Positions 1 through 10,069 of a stretch of DNA of 49,658 nucleotides are shown piece after piece (within the stretch, counting starts at the first letter, position 1; each line of letters begins with the position of its first letter). The notes under the pieces are model-generated. The model ran no database searches. It saw only the letters and a list, made by a program, of their open reading frames with translations, and was not told the DNA's origin. The translations under genes were made by a program, and so were the position numbers. This DNA comes from Sulfuricella sp. (lineage in GTDB: Bacteria > Pseudomonadota > Gammaproteobacteria > Burkholderiales > Sulfuricellaceae): positions 1 to 49,658 of the forward strand of contig JAQTNE010000009.1 of the NCBI GenBank assembly GCA_028713975.1, written 5' to 3'.

Positions 1-2
1 TA

Positions 3-119
3 TGCTTGGCGGCCATAGCAGTTTGGACCCACCTGATCCCATCCCGAACTCAGAAGTGAAACGAACGTGCGCCGATGATAGTGTGGATTACCCATGTGAA
101 AGTAGGTCACCGCCAGGCT
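3..119 (+). rRNA. rrf: 5S ribosomal RNA
   Basis: The sequence has the conserved bacterial 5S core (CCCATCCCGAACTCAGAAG near 40-58) and closing helix arms GCTTGGCGG at 4-12 and CCGCCAGGC at 110-118. Length of about 115 nt is normal. It is the distal part of an rrn operon whose 16S and 23S genes lie left of the window. Exact ends are uncertain by a few bases. Confidence 0.97.
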
Positions 120-120
120 C

Positions 121-168
121 CTTATAAATGACAAAGCCCTCTTCGTGAGGGCTTTGTCATTTATAAGG
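121..168 (+). terminator. rrn operon terminator
   Basis: A perfect 21-bp inverted repeat (121-141 with 147-167) closes on a 5-nt loop directly after the 5S rRNA. The inner part is GACAAAGCCCTC/GAGGGCTTTGTC and the 3' arm contains the U-rich run. It is a very stable intrinsic terminator and, being symmetrical, could act on both strands. Confidence 0.9.
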
Positions 169-340
169 CTCCGTGTTTCATCGCGCCAGATGGGCTAGAT
201 GCAACATAGTTGCTTTATGGCATTTTTTAGGGCGGTTTCCTGGGGTGTGGTTTATGCCAGAAGTCTTGACCGGTTGAAACAATGCTTGTGGTTTTACCCG
301 GCAACGGCTGCCGGTTAATGTTCCTTTCATATGGAATATT

Positions 341-349
341 TGATATAAT
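341..349 (+). promoter_or_regulatory. extended -10 promoter of the rimP-nusA-infB operon
   Basis: TGATATAAT at 341-349 is a perfect extended -10 element (TG-n-TATAAT). The -35 region (about 321-326, TTCCTT) is poor, as is common when the extended -10 is present. Predicted transcription start is near 356, about 44 bases before rimP. The stretch 169-340 has no gene; it holds a small GC hairpin at 298-314 and nothing else I recognise. Confidence 0.6.
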
Positions 350-362
350 GCGCGGATTGTTT

Positions 363-384
363 ATGGGCTGTCAGCCCATTTTTT
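363..384 (+). promoter_or_regulatory. leader hairpin plus T-run upstream of rimP
   Basis: ATGGGCT (363-369) and AGCCCAT (373-379) form a 7-bp stem with a 3-nt loop, directly followed by a run of T. It lies just after the predicted transcription start and before the rimP start, so it could be an attenuator or a 5'-end stabiliser of the operon mRNA. The function is inferred. Confidence 0.45.
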
Positions 385-399
385 ATTTGTGGCGGGGAT

Positions 400-831
400 A
401 TGGATTTATACGGTTTGCTGGAAGCTACGGTAACCGGTTTGGGGTATGAGTTTGTAGACCTCGAGGTATCGAAGCGGGGGAAATCTCTTCGCCTGTTTGT
501 CGACAAGCAGGGTGGAATCAGCGTTGATGATTGCGCCTTTGTGAGCAATCATCTGACCCGATTGTTGGCGGTCGAACTGGATTATGACTATGACCGGCTG
601 GAGGTTTCTTCTCCGGGGCTGGACAGGGTTTTGAAGAAGGAAGCGGATTTTGTCCGCTTCAACGGTGGGCGCGCGCAGATTAAATTGCGGGTGCCGGTTG
701 CCGGCAGGAAGAATTATGCAGGTATTCTGCAAGGTGTTAAGGATGGCGTGTTGCAACTGGAAGTCGACGGCGCGCTGGTGTCGCTAAATATTGCCGATAT
801 GGACAAGGCACGTTTGATGCCGAATATATAG
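400..831 (+). CDS. rimP: ribosome maturation factor RimP
   Basis: This 143-residue protein has the RimP two-domain pattern: an N-terminal alpha/beta domain (about 1-75, with [10 protein letters not shown] and the SSPGLDR motif near 67-73) and a C-terminal SH3-like domain. RimP is a cytoplasmic factor for 30S subunit maturation. The ATG follows a GGCGGGG Shine-Dalgarno sequence. It is the first gene of the conserved rimP-nusA-infB-rbfA-truB operon; the metY tRNA that precedes it in enterobacteria is absent. nusA follows after 11 bases. Confidence 0.97.
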   Translation: MDLYGLLEATVTGLGYEFVDLEVSKRGKSLRLFVDKQGGISVDDCAFVSNHLTRLLAVELDYDYDRLEVSSPGLDRVLKKEADFVRFNGGRAQIKLRVPVAGRKNYAGILQGVKDGVLQLEVDGALVSLNIADMDKARLMPNI

Positions 832-842
832 CTGGAGGTAGC

Positions 843-2315
843 ATGAGTCGTGAAATTTTGCTGGTCGTGGAAGTAATGTCGCGGGAGAAAAACGTCTCCA
901 AGGATGTGATTTTTTCCGCGCTGGAATTGGCGCTGGCCTCTGCGACCAAGAAGCGTTTTCATGAGGATGTGGATGTACGCGTCGAAGTCGACCGCGACAG
1001 CGGCGAATATACATCTTTCCGCCGTTGGCATGTGGTGCCCGATGATGTCGTGGAGTTTCCGGAACGGCAAATTGGATTGACCGAGGCCCAAAAACTTAAT
1101 CCTGAAATTGATCTGGATGGCCATATCGAGGAATCACTTGAGCCGATCGAATTCGGTCGTATTGGCGCACAGGCTGCCAAACAAGTGATTATGCAGAAAA
1201 TCCGGGAAGCTGAACGCGAGCAGATATTGAATGATTTTCTGGCGCGCGAAGAGTTTCTTGTCTCCGGCACAATCAAGCGCATGGAGCGGGGCAGTGCCAT
1301 TATCGAATCAGGACGGATCGAGGCGATGTTGCCACGCGAGCAAATGATTCCAAAGGAGAATTTGCGCGTGGGTGACCGTATTCGTGCTTACCTCTCGCGA
1401 GTCGATAGAGCCGGTCGCGGCCCACAGTTAATTTTGTCACGAATCGCGCCGGAATTTCTGGTCAAGCTGTTTGAGCTTGAGGTGCCCGAAATTGAGGATG
1501 GCCTGTTGGAAATTAAAGCGGCTGCGAGAGACCCCGGGGCGCGCGCAAAAATTGCGGTCAAGTCCAACGACCCGCGCATTGACCCGATCGGCACTTGCGT
1601 GGGCATGCGTGGTTCACGCGTCCAGGCCGTGACCTCTGAACTTGCGGGTGAACGGGTCGACATCATCTTGTGGTCGCCGGAGCCAGCCCAATTTGTGATA
1701 AATGCACTGGCGCCGGCCGAAATCAGCAGCATCGTGGTGGATGAAGAAAAACACAGCATGGATGTCGTGGTCGAGGAAGAGCAACTGGCTCAGGCTATTG
1801 GCCGTCTTGGGCAGAATGTGCGGCTAGCCAGCGAATTGACCGGCTGGACCCTGAATATCATGACCGAAGAAGAAGCCGATCAGAAAAATCAGGAAGAGAG
1901 TACGGCGATCATTTCGCAATTCATGCAAAAACTGGATGTCGATGAAGAAGTGGCGCAAATTCTGGTGCAGGAAGGCTTTAGCACGTTGGAGGAAGTGGCT
2001 TATGTGCCACTTGCTGAAATGCTTGAAATCGAGTCTCTTGATGAAGGCACAATCAACGAGCTGCGTAGCCGTGCGCGCAATGCGTTGCTGACAGAAGCGA
2101 TCGCCAGTGAAGAAAAAATGGAGGCGCCTTCGACCGAGTTGCTGGCAATGGAAGGGATGGACGATGAAACCGCGCGCACCCTGGCATCCAAGAGTGTGGT
2201 GACGATGGATGATCTGGCTGATTTGGCGGTTGACGATCTGGTCGAATTGACCGGTATGGACAATGAACGTGCCAAGGAATTGATTATGACGGCACGCGCT
2301 CCGTGGTTTGCATGA
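843..2315 (+). CDS. nusA: transcription termination/antitermination factor NusA
   Basis: The 490-residue protein has the full NusA layout: an N-terminal RNA-polymerase-binding domain (about 1-130), an S1 domain (about 135-200), two KH domains (about 205-345, with [13 protein letters not shown] and [13 protein letters not shown]) and two C-terminal helix-hairpin-helix acidic repeats (about 360-490). It binds the nascent RNA and the polymerase flap, modulating pausing, termination and antitermination. The ATG has a GGAGGT ribosome site. Length and domain count match proteobacterial NusA; nothing is unusual. Confidence 0.98.
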   Translation: MSREILLVVEVMSREKNVSKDVIFSALELALASATKKRFHEDVDVRVEVDRDSGEYTSFRRWHVVPDDVVEFPERQIGLTEAQKLNPEIDLDGHIEESLEPIEFGRIGAQAAKQVIMQKIREAEREQILNDFLAREEFLVSGTIKRMERGSAIIESGRIEAMLPREQMIPKENLRVGDRIRAYLSRVDRAGRGPQLILSRIAPEFLVKLFELEVPEIEDGLLEIKAAARDPGARAKIAVKSNDPRIDPIGTCVGMRGSRVQAVTSELAGERVDIILWSPEPAQFVINALAPAEISSIVVDEEKHSMDVVVEEEQLAQAIGRLGQNVRLASELTGWTLNIMTEEEADQKNQEESTAIISQFMQKLDVDEEVAQILVQEGFSTLEEVAYVPLAEMLEIESLDEGTINELRSRARNALLTEAIASEEKMEAPSTELLAMEGMDDETARTLASKSVVTMDDLADLAVDDLVELTGMDNERAKELIMTARAPWFA

Positions 2316-2346
2316 CGATAGCGAGCAAAATGGACTGGAGATTGAA

Positions 2347-5004
2347 ATGGGACAAATGAACGTAGCTCAATTTGCCGGCGAGCTGGGCTTGCCCGCAACG
2401 CTGCTGCTTGAGCAGTTGCGGGCTGCGGGCGTGAATAAGGCGGTAGCCGAGGATTTTCTGACCGAGCAGGACAAGACGCAATTGCTGGACTATTTGCGCC
2501 GTGCGCATGGTGCCAAGGAACCCAAGAACAAGATTACCTTGACGCGCAAAGAAACCACCGAAATCAAGAAAGCGGACAGCACCGGCAAGGCGCGCACTAT
2601 CCAGGTGGAAGTGCGTAAAAAGCGAGTTTTTGTTAAGCGCGATGCAGCCGAGGTGGCTCCGGTCGAGGTGGTTCCGGTCGAAGTGGTTCCGGTCGAAGTG
2701 GTTCCGGTCGAAGTGGTTCCGGTCGAAGTGGCTCCAGTCGAAGTGGCTCCAGTCGAAGCGGCTCCGGTCGAAGTGGCTCCAGTCGAAGTGGCTCCGGTCG
2801 AAGCGGCTCCGGTAAAGAAAAAACCCAAACCAAAATTGCAAGATGCCGAGATCGCCAAGCGCGAAGAAGAAGCGCGCAAGCAAGCCGAATTGATCGCACG
2901 TCAAAGCGCGGATATTCGCGAAAAGCAAGAGAAGGCGCACCGCCGGCAAGCCGTTGAGGCGGAAGCTCAAGCCAAAATGGCCGAGCCGCAAGCCCCCGCC
3001 AAGGTACCGGAACCCCCATTATCAGGAGGCACGCTGCATAAGCCTGCGGTTGTGCCGGGTGAAAAAACCGAGAAAAAAGCTGCCAAGAAAAAAGAAACCA
3101 CTTGGGCCGATACGGCTGGCAAGCGGCGCGGCATTAAAGTGCGCGGCGATACTGGCGGCGCGGCTGGCTGGCGTAACCGCAAAGACAGAGGGTCTCACCA
3201 CAAGACCGAGGATCAGGGGCCGCATGGTTTTGCCATGCCGACCGAACCTATCGTGCATGAGGTGCTGATCCCGGAAACCATCACTGTCGGACAGCTTGCG
3301 CAGAAAATGGCAGTTAAAGCTGCTGCTGTTATCAAGGTGATGATGAAAATGGGTTCCATGGCAACGATCAACCAAGTGCTGGATCAGGAAACCGCGATGA
3401 TTCTGGTTGAAGAAATGGGGCACGTCGCTAAACCGGCAGCACTAGATAGTCCAGAATCCTACCTCGCCGAAACCGAAACGCATGAGGTGCTCATGGAATC
3501 GCGCGCGCCGGTAGTGACGGTAATGGGTCACGTCGACCATGGCAAAACATCATTGCTCGACTATATTCGTCGCACTCGTGTCGCCCATGGTGAAGCGGGA
3601 GGGATTACCCAGCATATCGGTGCCTATCATGTGGAAACACCACGTGGCATGGTGACTTTCCTGGATACGCCTGGCCACGAGGCATTTACCGCAATGCGTG
3701 CGCGTGGAGCTAAGGCTACCGACGTGGTAATTCTGGTGGTGGCCGCCGATGATGGCGTGATGCCGCAGACAATCGAAGCAGTTCATCATGCTAAAGCGGC
3801 GAACGTGCCGGTTGTGGTGGCAATGACCAAGATCGACAAGCCCGAAGCGAACGTGGAGCGGATCAAGCAGGAGCTGGTGGCTCAGGGTGTCGTGCCGGAG
3901 GATTGGGGCGGAGATACCATGTTTGTAGGGGTGTCGGCCAAATCAGGGGAAGGCATTGATGGTTTGCTGGAAGGCGTTTTGCTTCAGGCTGAAGTGCTGG
4001 AACTGAAAGCACAGAAGGATGTTCCGGCCAAAGGTCTGGTGATCGAAGCGCGTCTGGACAAAGGCCGCGGCCCCGTGGCAACCGTCCTGGTGCAATCCGG
4101 GACGTTAAAGGCGGGCGACATGCTGCTGGCAGGCGGCGCCTATGGCCGCGTGCGTGCCATGTTGAACGAGAACGGTGAAATGGTTAAGGAAGCCGGGCCT
4201 TCCATTCCGGTGGAGATTCAAGGATTGTCTGAAGTGCCGCGGGCTGGCGAAGACGTTATCGTGCTGAATGATGAGCGCAAGGCGCGTGAAATCGCACTGT
4301 TCCGCCAAGGCAAGTTCCGTGACGTGAAACTGGCCAAGCAGCAGGCGGCGAAGCTGGAAAACATGTTTGAGCAGATGGGCGAAGGCGAGGTCAGGATCAT
4401 GCCGCTGGTTATCAAGACCGACGTGCAGGGCTCCTACGAGGCGCTGGCCCATGCGCTGCAGAAGCTTTCCACCGACGAGGTCAAGGTCAACATCATTCAC
4501 AGCGGCGTGGGTGCGATTACCGAGTCCGATATCAACCTCGCGCTGGCGTCGAAAGCCGTGGTGATCGGCTTTAATACCCGCGCGGATGCGACGGCACGTA
4601 AGTTGATCGATTCCTCCGGTGTGGACGTGCGCTACTACAACATCATTTACGATGCGGTCGATCAGGTGAAGGCAGCGTTGTCCGGGATGTTGGCGCCGGA
4701 GCGAAAAGAAAGCGTGATCGGTCTGGTTGAGGTGCGCGAGGTATATCGCATTTCCAAGGTCGGTACGGTGGCGGGCTGCTACGTTCTCGACGGCACAGTC
4801 AAGCGCGGCTCCATGGTACGCGTGCTGCGTGATAATGTGGTTATTCATTCCGGCGAACTGGATTCCCTCAAACGCTTCAAGGATGACGTGAAGGAAGTTA
4901 AGTCAGGCTTTGAGTGTGGATTGTCGCTGAAAGGCTTCAACGAACTCAATGTGGGCGACCAGATTGAGGTTTACGAGATGGTTGAAATTGCGCGCAGCCT
5001 TTAA
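2347..5004 (+). CDS. infB: translation initiation factor IF-2
   Basis: IF-2 is the GTPase that places fMet-tRNA on the 30S subunit. From the ATG at 2347 (GGAG six bases upstream) the protein is 885 residues; an in-frame ATG at 2308 overlaps nusA and is less likely. An N-terminal IF2_N domain is followed by a repetitive Pro-Val-Glu linker (residues 104-153), a charged Lys/Glu region, a second IF2_N domain, and the G domain with GHVDHGKT (394-401), DTPGHE and TKID, then domains II-IV. The linker is encoded by ten 15-bp tandem repeats, reported separately. Confidence 0.97.
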   Translation: MGQMNVAQFAGELGLPATLLLEQLRAAGVNKAVAEDFLTEQDKTQLLDYLRRAHGAKEPKNKITLTRKETTEIKKADSTGKARTIQVEVRKKRVFVKRDAAEVAPVEVVPVEVVPVEVVPVEVVPVEVAPVEVAPVEAAPVEVAPVEVAPVEAAPVKKKPKPKLQDAEIAKREEEARKQAELIARQSADIREKQEKAHRRQAVEAEAQAKMAEPQAPAKVPEPPLSGGTLHKPAVVPGEKTEKKAAKKKETTWADTAGKRRGIKVRGDTGGAAGWRNRKDRGSHHKTEDQGPHGFAMPTEPIVHEVLIPETITVGQLAQKMAVKAAAVIKVMMKMGSMATINQVLDQETAMILVEEMGHVAKPAALDSPESYLAETETHEVLMESRAPVVTVMGHVDHGKTSLLDYIRRTRVAHGEAGGITQHIGAYHVETPRGMVTFLDTPGHEAFTAMRARGAKATDVVILVVAADDGVMPQTIEAVHHAKAANVPVVVAMTKIDKPEANVERIKQELVAQGVVPEDWGGDTMFVGVSAKSGEGIDGLLEGVLLQAEVLELKAQKDVPAKGLVIEARLDKGRGPVATVLVQSGTLKAGDMLLAGGAYGRVRAMLNENGEMVKEAGPSIPVEIQGLSEVPRAGEDVIVLNDERKAREIALFRQGKFRDVKLAKQQAAKLENMFEQMGEGEVRIMPLVIKTDVQGSYEALAHALQKLSTDEVKVNIIHSGVGAITESDINLALASKAVVIGFNTRADATARKLIDSSGVDVRYYNIIYDAVDQVKAALSGMLAPERKESVIGLVEVREVYRISKVGTVAGCYVLDGTVKRGSMVRVLRDNVVIHSGELDSLKRFKDDVKEVKSGFECGLSLKGFNELNVGDQIEVYEMVEIARSL
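2656..2814 (+). repeat. 15-bp tandem repeats inside infB
   Basis: Ten complete 15-bp units of the type G(T/C)TCC(G/A)GTCGAAG(T/C)G run from 2656 to 2805, with a partial unit after. They encode the pentapeptide (A/V)PVE(V/A) and keep frame. Four consecutive units (2671-2730) are identical at the DNA level, which points to recent slippage or unequal exchange. Confidence 0.95.
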
Positions 5005-5048
5005 CCCGCAATTTTTCGCCTCAATGCGGCAGATCGGCCTGGGTTGCC

Positions 5049-5423
5049 ATGGCTAAGACTTCATTACGCGCAGGCCGAATTGCCGAGCAGATCCAGCGTG
5101 AACTGGCGGAATTGATCCAGCTGGAAGTAAAAGATCCACGAGTCGGTCTGGTGACCTTGACGGGTGTTGAGGTGACGCCGGATTATGCGCATGCCAAGGT
5201 GTATTTCACCACGCTGAAATCTGCCGAGGAAGTGCCCAAAGCAAAGGTCGCCCTTGAACATGCCGCCGGTTTTTTGCGTTCCCAGTTGGCGCACCGCATG
5301 AAATTGCGTGTCACGCCCCATCTGCATTTTATCCACGATACGTCTGTCGAGCATGGGGTGCGCTTGTCGCAATTGATCGATGAGGCGGTTTCTGCGGATA
5401 AGGCGTATCACCGGGAAGATTAA
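5049..5423 (+). CDS. rbfA: 30S ribosome-binding factor RbfA
   Basis: This 124-residue single KH-fold protein begins with the family pattern R-x-x-R-I-A-E-Q-I-Q-R-E-L and contains VKDPRVGLVTLTGVEVTPD, which is diagnostic of RbfA. It binds the 16S 5' region during late 30S maturation and cold adaptation. It lies 44 bases after infB and its TAA is followed at once by the truB GTG. Confidence 0.97.
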   Translation: MAKTSLRAGRIAEQIQRELAELIQLEVKDPRVGLVTLTGVEVTPDYAHAKVYFTTLKSAEEVPKAKVALEHAAGFLRSQLAHRMKLRVTPHLHFIHDTSVEHGVRLSQLIDEAVSADKAYHRED

Positions 5424-6335
5424 GTGGCGCAGTTTAAACGGATCAAGCGCCACATTAACGGCGTGCTGCTGCTGGATAAGCCCTACGGAATCTCTTCGAA
5501 TGGCGCCTTACAGCAAGCCAAAAGAATGTTTCAGGCAGCCAAGGCGGGACACACCGGTAATCTTGACCCGATTGCGACGGGTATGTTGCCGATCTGTTTT
5601 GGCGAAGCAACCAAGTTTTCGCAGTTTCTGCTGGATGCCAACAAGACTTACCGTGCTGTTTTCAAGCTGGGGCAAACGACTGTCACAGGGGATTCCGAGG
5701 GCGAAATCACCAGTACAACCCCTGTAGATGTATCGCGAGAACAGGTGGAGCTGGCGTTGCAGCAATTTCTCGGGACGATCCTCCAGGTGCCGCCGATGTA
5801 TTCAGCCCTTAAATTCCAGGGCAAGGCGCTTTACACTTATGCGCGAGCCGGAGTGGAAATCGAACGGGCTGCGCGCGAAGTGACGATTTACAGCCTGACT
5901 CTTGACGCTTTTGCCGGCGATGAACTGACGGTTACGGTGGAATGCAGCAAGGGAACATATATCCGGGTGCTGGCGGAAGATTTAGGAAAGGCTTTGGGAT
6001 GCGGTGCCTACATGCTGGCGTTGCGCCGCACCCGAATTGGTGATTTTGAGATCGGGCAGGCGTTGACACTGGAGCAGCTTGAGGCGCTGGATTTGGAGGC
6101 TAGAGACGCGCAGCTTTTGTCCTCGGACTGTCTGCTCGGTCGATTGCCAAAAATTGAGTTGGATCGGGAAGGCGCCTTTTATTTTCGGCAAGGGCAGGCG
6201 ATCTGGCTGTCGAAACAGGTACACAGTGGGGTTGTGGCTGTGTACGATGAAAAGCACTGCCTTGTTGGCACCGGAGAAATCATGGATGACGGCAAGGTCG
6301 CGCCGAAAAGACTCGTTGTCGAGAGTGCGGCGTAA
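5424..6335 (+). CDS. truB: tRNA pseudouridine(55) synthase TruB
   Basis: The 303-residue enzyme isomerises U55 to pseudouridine in the T-loop of tRNAs. The catalytic motif HTGNLDPIATG is present with the nucleophile Asp48, and a C-terminal PUA-like region covers about 240-303. The start codon is GTG, immediately after the rbfA stop; the N-terminal GVLLLDKPYGISSN block confirms the frame. Confidence 0.97.
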   Translation: MAQFKRIKRHINGVLLLDKPYGISSNGALQQAKRMFQAAKAGHTGNLDPIATGMLPICFGEATKFSQFLLDANKTYRAVFKLGQTTVTGDSEGEITSTTPVDVSREQVELALQQFLGTILQVPPMYSALKFQGKALYTYARAGVEIERAAREVTIYSLTLDAFAGDELTVTVECSKGTYIRVLAEDLGKALGCGAYMLALRRTRIGDFEIGQALTLEQLEALDLEARDAQLLSSDCLLGRLPKIELDREGAFYFRQGQAIWLSKQVHSGVVAVYDEKHCLVGTGEIMDDGKVAPKRLVVESAA

Positions 6336-6369
6336 ACTATTTTTTGTGGGGCTAACCTGCGAGAATTAC

Positions 6370-6399
6370 TTGAGAATATCTCATAATACAAGGTAAAAT
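6370..6399 (+). promoter_or_regulatory. sigma-70 promoter of rpsO
   Basis: TTGAGA (6370-6375) and TAAAAT (6394-6399) are separated by 18 bases and lie 27 bases upstream of the rpsO ATG. An independent rpsO promoter after truB is normal in proteobacteria. Confidence 0.6.
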
Positions 6400-6425
6400 A
6401 ACGCGTTTTATTTTTGGAGAAAATA

Positions 6426-6695
6426 ATGTCAATTAACAGCACGCAAAAAGCACAAATTGTGCAGGATTATCAAAAAGCAGCAGGCGACACTGGTTCGACC
6501 GAGGTGCAGGTTGCTCTGATGACCGCGCGGATCAACGATCTTACCGGTCACTTCAAAACACATGCCAAGGATCACCATTCCCGCCGTGGCCTGCTGAAAC
6601 TGGTCAGCAAGCGCCGCAAACTGCTGGACTACCTTCGTAACAGCAATGTAGACCGCTATCGCACCCTGATTGAACGCCTCGGCTTGCGTAAATAA
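6426..6695 (+). CDS. rpsO: 30S ribosomal protein S15
   Basis: S15 is 89 residues and matches the family over its full length ([37 protein letters not shown]). It binds the central domain of 16S rRNA as a primary assembly protein. The ATG at 6426 has GGAG seven bases upstream, so an upstream in-frame TTG at 6414 is not needed. pnp follows after 145 bases that contain no clear terminator. Confidence 0.98.
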   Translation: MSINSTQKAQIVQDYQKAAGDTGSTEVQVALMTARINDLTGHFKTHAKDHHSRRGLLKLVSKRRKLLDYLRNSNVDRYRTLIERLGLRK

Positions 6696-6840
6696 TTTCA
6701 GATTATTGTGTTCGCGCCATTGTTGGGGTCAGTGCCCTGAATAATGGCCATGCAGTAGTCTGGGTCCGGGTTGGTGGGGCAGAGTTGCATAAAAGGTTCC
6801 GCGACCCAATAAAGAAGATTGCGTTTGAGAGGATAACGTT

Positions 6841-8964
6841 TTGAGCCATATCAAGAAAAGCATTAAGTATGGGCGTCACACGCTGACGTTGGAAACCGGC
6901 GAGATTGCCCGCCAGGCATCAGGTGCCGTGATGGTCAGCCTGGACGACACGGTGGTGCTGGTTACGGTGGTTGGCGCCGGGAACATCAAGCCCGGCCAGG
7001 ATTTTTTCCCGCTGACAGTTGATTACCAGGAGCGCACCTATGCCGCCGGCAGGATTCCTGGCGGCTTCTTCAAGCGTGAAGGACGTCCTTCCGAGAAAGA
7101 AATTCTGACCTCACGGTTGATCGACCGCCCGTTGCGCCCGCTTTTCCCTGATAGCTTCTACAATGACGTGCAAATTGTTGCTACCGTCATGTCCTCTGAA
7201 AACGAGATTGACTCAGACATCCCTGCATTGATTGGCGCTTCTGCCGCTTTGGCTATCTCGGGGATACCCTTTAATGGCCCGATTGGTGCAGCCCGTGTCG
7301 GTTACATTAACGGCGAATACGTATTGAACCCGACGGCGACAGAATTGGCTTCTACCAAGCTGAACCTGGTTGTCGCCGGCACCGAAGAAGCGGTTCTGAT
7401 GGTTGAGTCCGAAGCCATGGAACTGCCTGAAGATGTCATGCTTGGCGCAGTGGTGTTTGGGCACGATGAAATGCAGGCCGTGATCAACATGATCAACGAT
7501 CTGGTCGATGAAGTCGCGCCAACGCCATGGGATTGGAAAGCGCCAGAGAAAGATCTGGAACTGATCGAAAAAATCGCCCAACTGGCACAGGTGGATCTGA
7601 ACAAGGCATATAAAATTCGCCAGAAGCAAGAGCGTTACCAGTGCATCGACGAGATCCGCAACCGGGTTTTGGGTGAGTTGATTACTGAAGGCATGGATAC
7701 TGCCCGCGTCAACCAGATCAAAGGCATCTTCGAAAGCCTGGAAGCCAAAATTGTGCGTAGCCAGATTCTCGACGGTGAGCCACGTATTGATGGTCGCGAT
7801 ACCCGTTCCGTTCGCCCCATCACCATTCGCACCGGCGTTTTGCCCCGTGCCCATGGTTCGGCCTTATTTACCCGTGGCGAAACGCAAGCACTGGTGGTTG
7901 CCACGCTGGGCACCGGGCGCGATGAGCAGATCATCGATTCGTTGCAAGGCGAATATAAAGACCGCTTCCTGTTGCATTACAATTTCCCTCCTTACGCGAC
8001 AGGCGAATGTGGCCGGGTTGGAACACCGAAGCGGCGTGAAATCGGTCATGGTCGTTTAGCCAAACGTGCTTTGGTGGCTGCATTGCCGAGTGCTGAAGAA
8101 TTCGGCTACACCATGCGCGTGGTTTCCGAAATTACCGAGTCTAACGGTTCCAGTTCGATGGCGTCGGTTTGCGGCGGCTGTCTGTCGCTGATGGATGCCG
8201 GTGTGCCGATGAAGGCTCACGTTGCCGGTATCGCCATGGGCCTGATCAAGGAAGGCAATCGCTTCGCCGTGTTGACCGATATTCTGGGTGATGAAGATCA
8301 TCTGGGCGACATGGACTTCAAGGTGGCTGGAACGGATGCCGGCATCACCGCTTTGCAGATGGACATCAAGATTCTTGGGATTACCAAGGAAATCATGCAG
8401 GTCGCACTCAGCCAGGCGCGTGAAGGTCGCATGCACATCCTCGGCATCATGCATGAGGCCGTGCCGCATGCACGCCAGGAAATGTCGGCTTATGCACCGC
8501 GTATTATTACCATCAAGATCAACCCGGAAAAAATTCGTGACGTGATCGGCAAGGGCGGCGCGGTGATTCGTGCGCTGACCGAAGAAACCGGGACTACGAT
8601 CGACATTACCGAAGACGGGACAGTGAATATCGCTTGCCTGAGCTCTGAAGCCGGTGAAATGGCCAAGAAACGCATCATGGAATTGACTGCCGAAGTCGAA
8701 GTGGGCAAAACCTATGAAGGCACTGTGCTCAAGCTGCTGGATTTTGGTGCCATTGTCAGCGTGCTGCCGGGCAAAGATGGCTTGTTGCATATTTCGCAAA
8801 TTGCTCACGAGCGGGTGAATGCCGTTTCTGATTACCTGAGCGAAGGGCAGGTCGTTAAGGTCAAGGTTCTGGAAGCCGACGAGAAGGGCCGTCTACGCCT
8901 CTCGATGAAAGCTCTGATGGAACCGCCTGCTGCGGCAAAGAAACCCGAAGGTAGCGAGGTCTAA
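6841..8964 (+). CDS. pnp: polyribonucleotide nucleotidyltransferase (PNPase)
   Basis: The 707-residue protein is a phosphorolytic 3'-5' exoribonuclease and a degradosome component. Two RNase PH domains (about 1-230 and 315-545, the second with the [14 protein letters not shown] motif), a KH domain (about 555-615, IGKGGAVIR) and an S1 domain (about 625-693) are in the expected order. The start codon is TTG, with GAGAGG eight bases upstream; no ATG is in frame upstream. The rpsO-pnp pairing is the standard one. Confidence 0.97.
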   Translation: MSHIKKSIKYGRHTLTLETGEIARQASGAVMVSLDDTVVLVTVVGAGNIKPGQDFFPLTVDYQERTYAAGRIPGGFFKREGRPSEKEILTSRLIDRPLRPLFPDSFYNDVQIVATVMSSENEIDSDIPALIGASAALAISGIPFNGPIGAARVGYINGEYVLNPTATELASTKLNLVVAGTEEAVLMVESEAMELPEDVMLGAVVFGHDEMQAVINMINDLVDEVAPTPWDWKAPEKDLELIEKIAQLAQVDLNKAYKIRQKQERYQCIDEIRNRVLGELITEGMDTARVNQIKGIFESLEAKIVRSQILDGEPRIDGRDTRSVRPITIRTGVLPRAHGSALFTRGETQALVVATLGTGRDEQIIDSLQGEYKDRFLLHYNFPPYATGECGRVGTPKRREIGHGRLAKRALVAALPSAEEFGYTMRVVSEITESNGSSSMASVCGGCLSLMDAGVPMKAHVAGIAMGLIKEGNRFAVLTDILGDEDHLGDMDFKVAGTDAGITALQMDIKILGITKEIMQVALSQAREGRMHILGIMHEAVPHARQEMSAYAPRIITIKINPEKIRDVIGKGGAVIRALTEETGTTIDITEDGTVNIACLSSEAGEMAKKRIMELTAEVEVGKTYEGTVLKLLDFGAIVSVLPGKDGLLHISQIAHERVNAVSDYLSEGQVVKVKVLEADEKGRLRLSMKALMEPPAAAKKPEGSEV

Positions 8965-8990
8965 GCGCTTTTCCGGCTTGTCTTTCGGAG

Positions 8991-9027
8991 AAAAAGCCCC
9001 TTGGTAAAACCAAGGGGCTTTTTTTTT
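8991..9027 (+). terminator. intrinsic terminator after pnp
   Basis: AAAAAGCCCCTTGG (8991-9004) pairs with CCAAGGGGCTTTTT (9010-9023) around a 5-nt loop, and the 3' arm runs into nine T. The A-run on the other side means it could also end the convergent minus-strand gene at 9038-9496. Confidence 0.95.
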
Positions 9028-9037
9028 GGTAAATGAC

Positions 9038-9496
9038 TTAATCCTGACTGAACAGGTTTTGCCACCAGCGCTTGCGGTTGGCAGGCAAGACGTGTTCCTG
9101 CTGCAACTCAGCGGGGATGACCCTGCTCATGATCCAGCCGGGCAATGGCGGGTGCTTGCTGGAGCCGCAGGAGACGCCCAGATTGTTGGGGTCGTAAATC
9201 TTGATGAGGGATGGGCTATCCAGGTTGTCCGCATAAACGATGCCGCAATAGCTCTCATGGTGATCGCGCCGCAGCAGCATATCCATTTCGGCAATGAATC
9301 TTTCCACTTGGTCAGATGCGGCGACAAGCGAGGGTGGCGCTTCGCCGACAGCATACAGATACCAGCCCGCGTCCCGGTTGATTGTGCCCCAGAATTCAGT
9401 CAATTGATCCCATGAAAGCAGGCTGAACAACCGACCGTTCATCAGTCGATTGAATTCATCCAAGGCAGGGTCAATGGAGGTGGCGACGGATTGCAT
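9038..9496 (-). CDS. conserved protein of unknown function
   Basis: A 152-residue protein rich in Trp and acidic residues, with no signal peptide or membrane segment. I see no motif I can assign. Recognisable blocks are the N-terminal DEFNRLMNGRLFSLLSW, WYLYAVGEAPPSL, and a C-terminal basic stretch before WWQNLF. It is convergent with pnp and shares its terminator, and lies downstream of dksA on the same strand. The frame on this strand looks protein-like, unlike the overlapping frame on the other strand. Confidence 0.7.
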   Translation of the reverse strand: MQSVATSIDPALDEFNRLMNGRLFSLLSWDQLTEFWGTINRDAGWYLYAVGEAPPSLVAASDQVERFIAEMDMLLRRDHHESYCGIVYADNLDSPSLIKIYDPNNLGVSCGSSKHPPLPGWIMSRVIPAELQQEHVLPANRKRWWQNLFSQD

Positions 9497-9548
9497 ATGA
9501 AAACTTTGGGCGGCTTAAGGTAGCCTACGGCAAAGGTTAGTTTTCACT

Positions 9549-9586
9549 GAAAGCAAGTTGCCTATTTCATTTGGCAACTTGCTTTT
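9549..9586 (-). terminator. hairpin at the 3' end of dksA
   Basis: A 13-bp perfect inverted repeat (9550-9562 with 9573-9585, 10-nt loop) overlaps the last codons of dksA. The downstream U-run on the minus strand is short, so it could be a weak terminator or an mRNA-stabilising end. Confidence 0.5.
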
Positions 9587-9989
9587 CCCGTAGTTCGTCG
9601 AGGGTTTTGCAATCGATGCACAGCGTGGCTGTGGGGCGCGCTTCAAGGCGTTTCAAACCAATTTCGACGCCGCAGCTTTCGCAGTAACCATAATCCTCAG
9701 CTTCGATTTTGATAATGGTTTCGTTGATCTTCTTGATCAGTTTGCGTTCGCGGTCGCGGTTCCTGAGTTCCAGCGCCATATCGGATTCCTGGCTGGCGCG
9801 GTCATTGGGGTCGGCGAAAACAGTCGCCTCGTCCTGCATGGTGTGCACGGTTCGGTCGATGTCCTGGCTCAACTCACCTTTCCAGTCTTCGAGGATTTTG
9901 CGAAAATGCGCAAGCTGGCGGGGGTTCATGTACTCTTCCTTCTTTTTAGGAACGTACGGAGTGAATTGTTTGTGTGATTCTGCGGGCAT
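9567..9989 (-). CDS. dksA: RNA polymerase-binding transcription factor DksA
   Basis: DksA enters the secondary channel of RNA polymerase and works with ppGpp in the stringent response. The 140-residue product has the coiled-coil with acidic tip (about 30-100, [12 protein letters not shown]) and the C4 zinc finger CESC-x17-CIDC near the C-terminus, all four Cys present. I chose the ATG at 9989 with GGTAGAG upstream over the TTG at 10013. It is divergent from the HAD gene. Confidence 0.94.
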   Translation of the reverse strand: MPAESHKQFTPYVPKKKEEYMNPRQLAHFRKILEDWKGELSQDIDRTVHTMQDEATVFADPNDRASQESDMALELRNRDRERKLIKKINETIIKIEAEDYGYCESCGVEIGLKRLEARPTATLCIDCKTLDELREKQVAK

Positions 9990-10069
9990 TTGTACTCTAC
10001 CGTTATTTGGCAAAACCGCTTTAATAGCAGAAATTTTGACTTATCGCAAGAATTGACAAAGGAACAAGA

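Noticed and set aside
168..399. tRNA gene before rimP, as in enterobacterial metY
   Set aside because: No cloverleaf or T-loop consensus is visible in this stretch.
4105..4848. 247-codon open frame antisense to infB
   Set aside because: Shadow of the IF-2 domain II-IV coding sequence.
6696..6840. Terminator between rpsO and pnp
   Set aside because: Only a weak AATAAT/ATTATT pair without a T-run; read-through is more likely.
9026..9415. Plus-strand open frame opposite the unknown protein at 9038-9496
   Set aside because: It begins inside the pnp terminator, has no ribosome site, and the minus-strand frame is longer and more protein-like.
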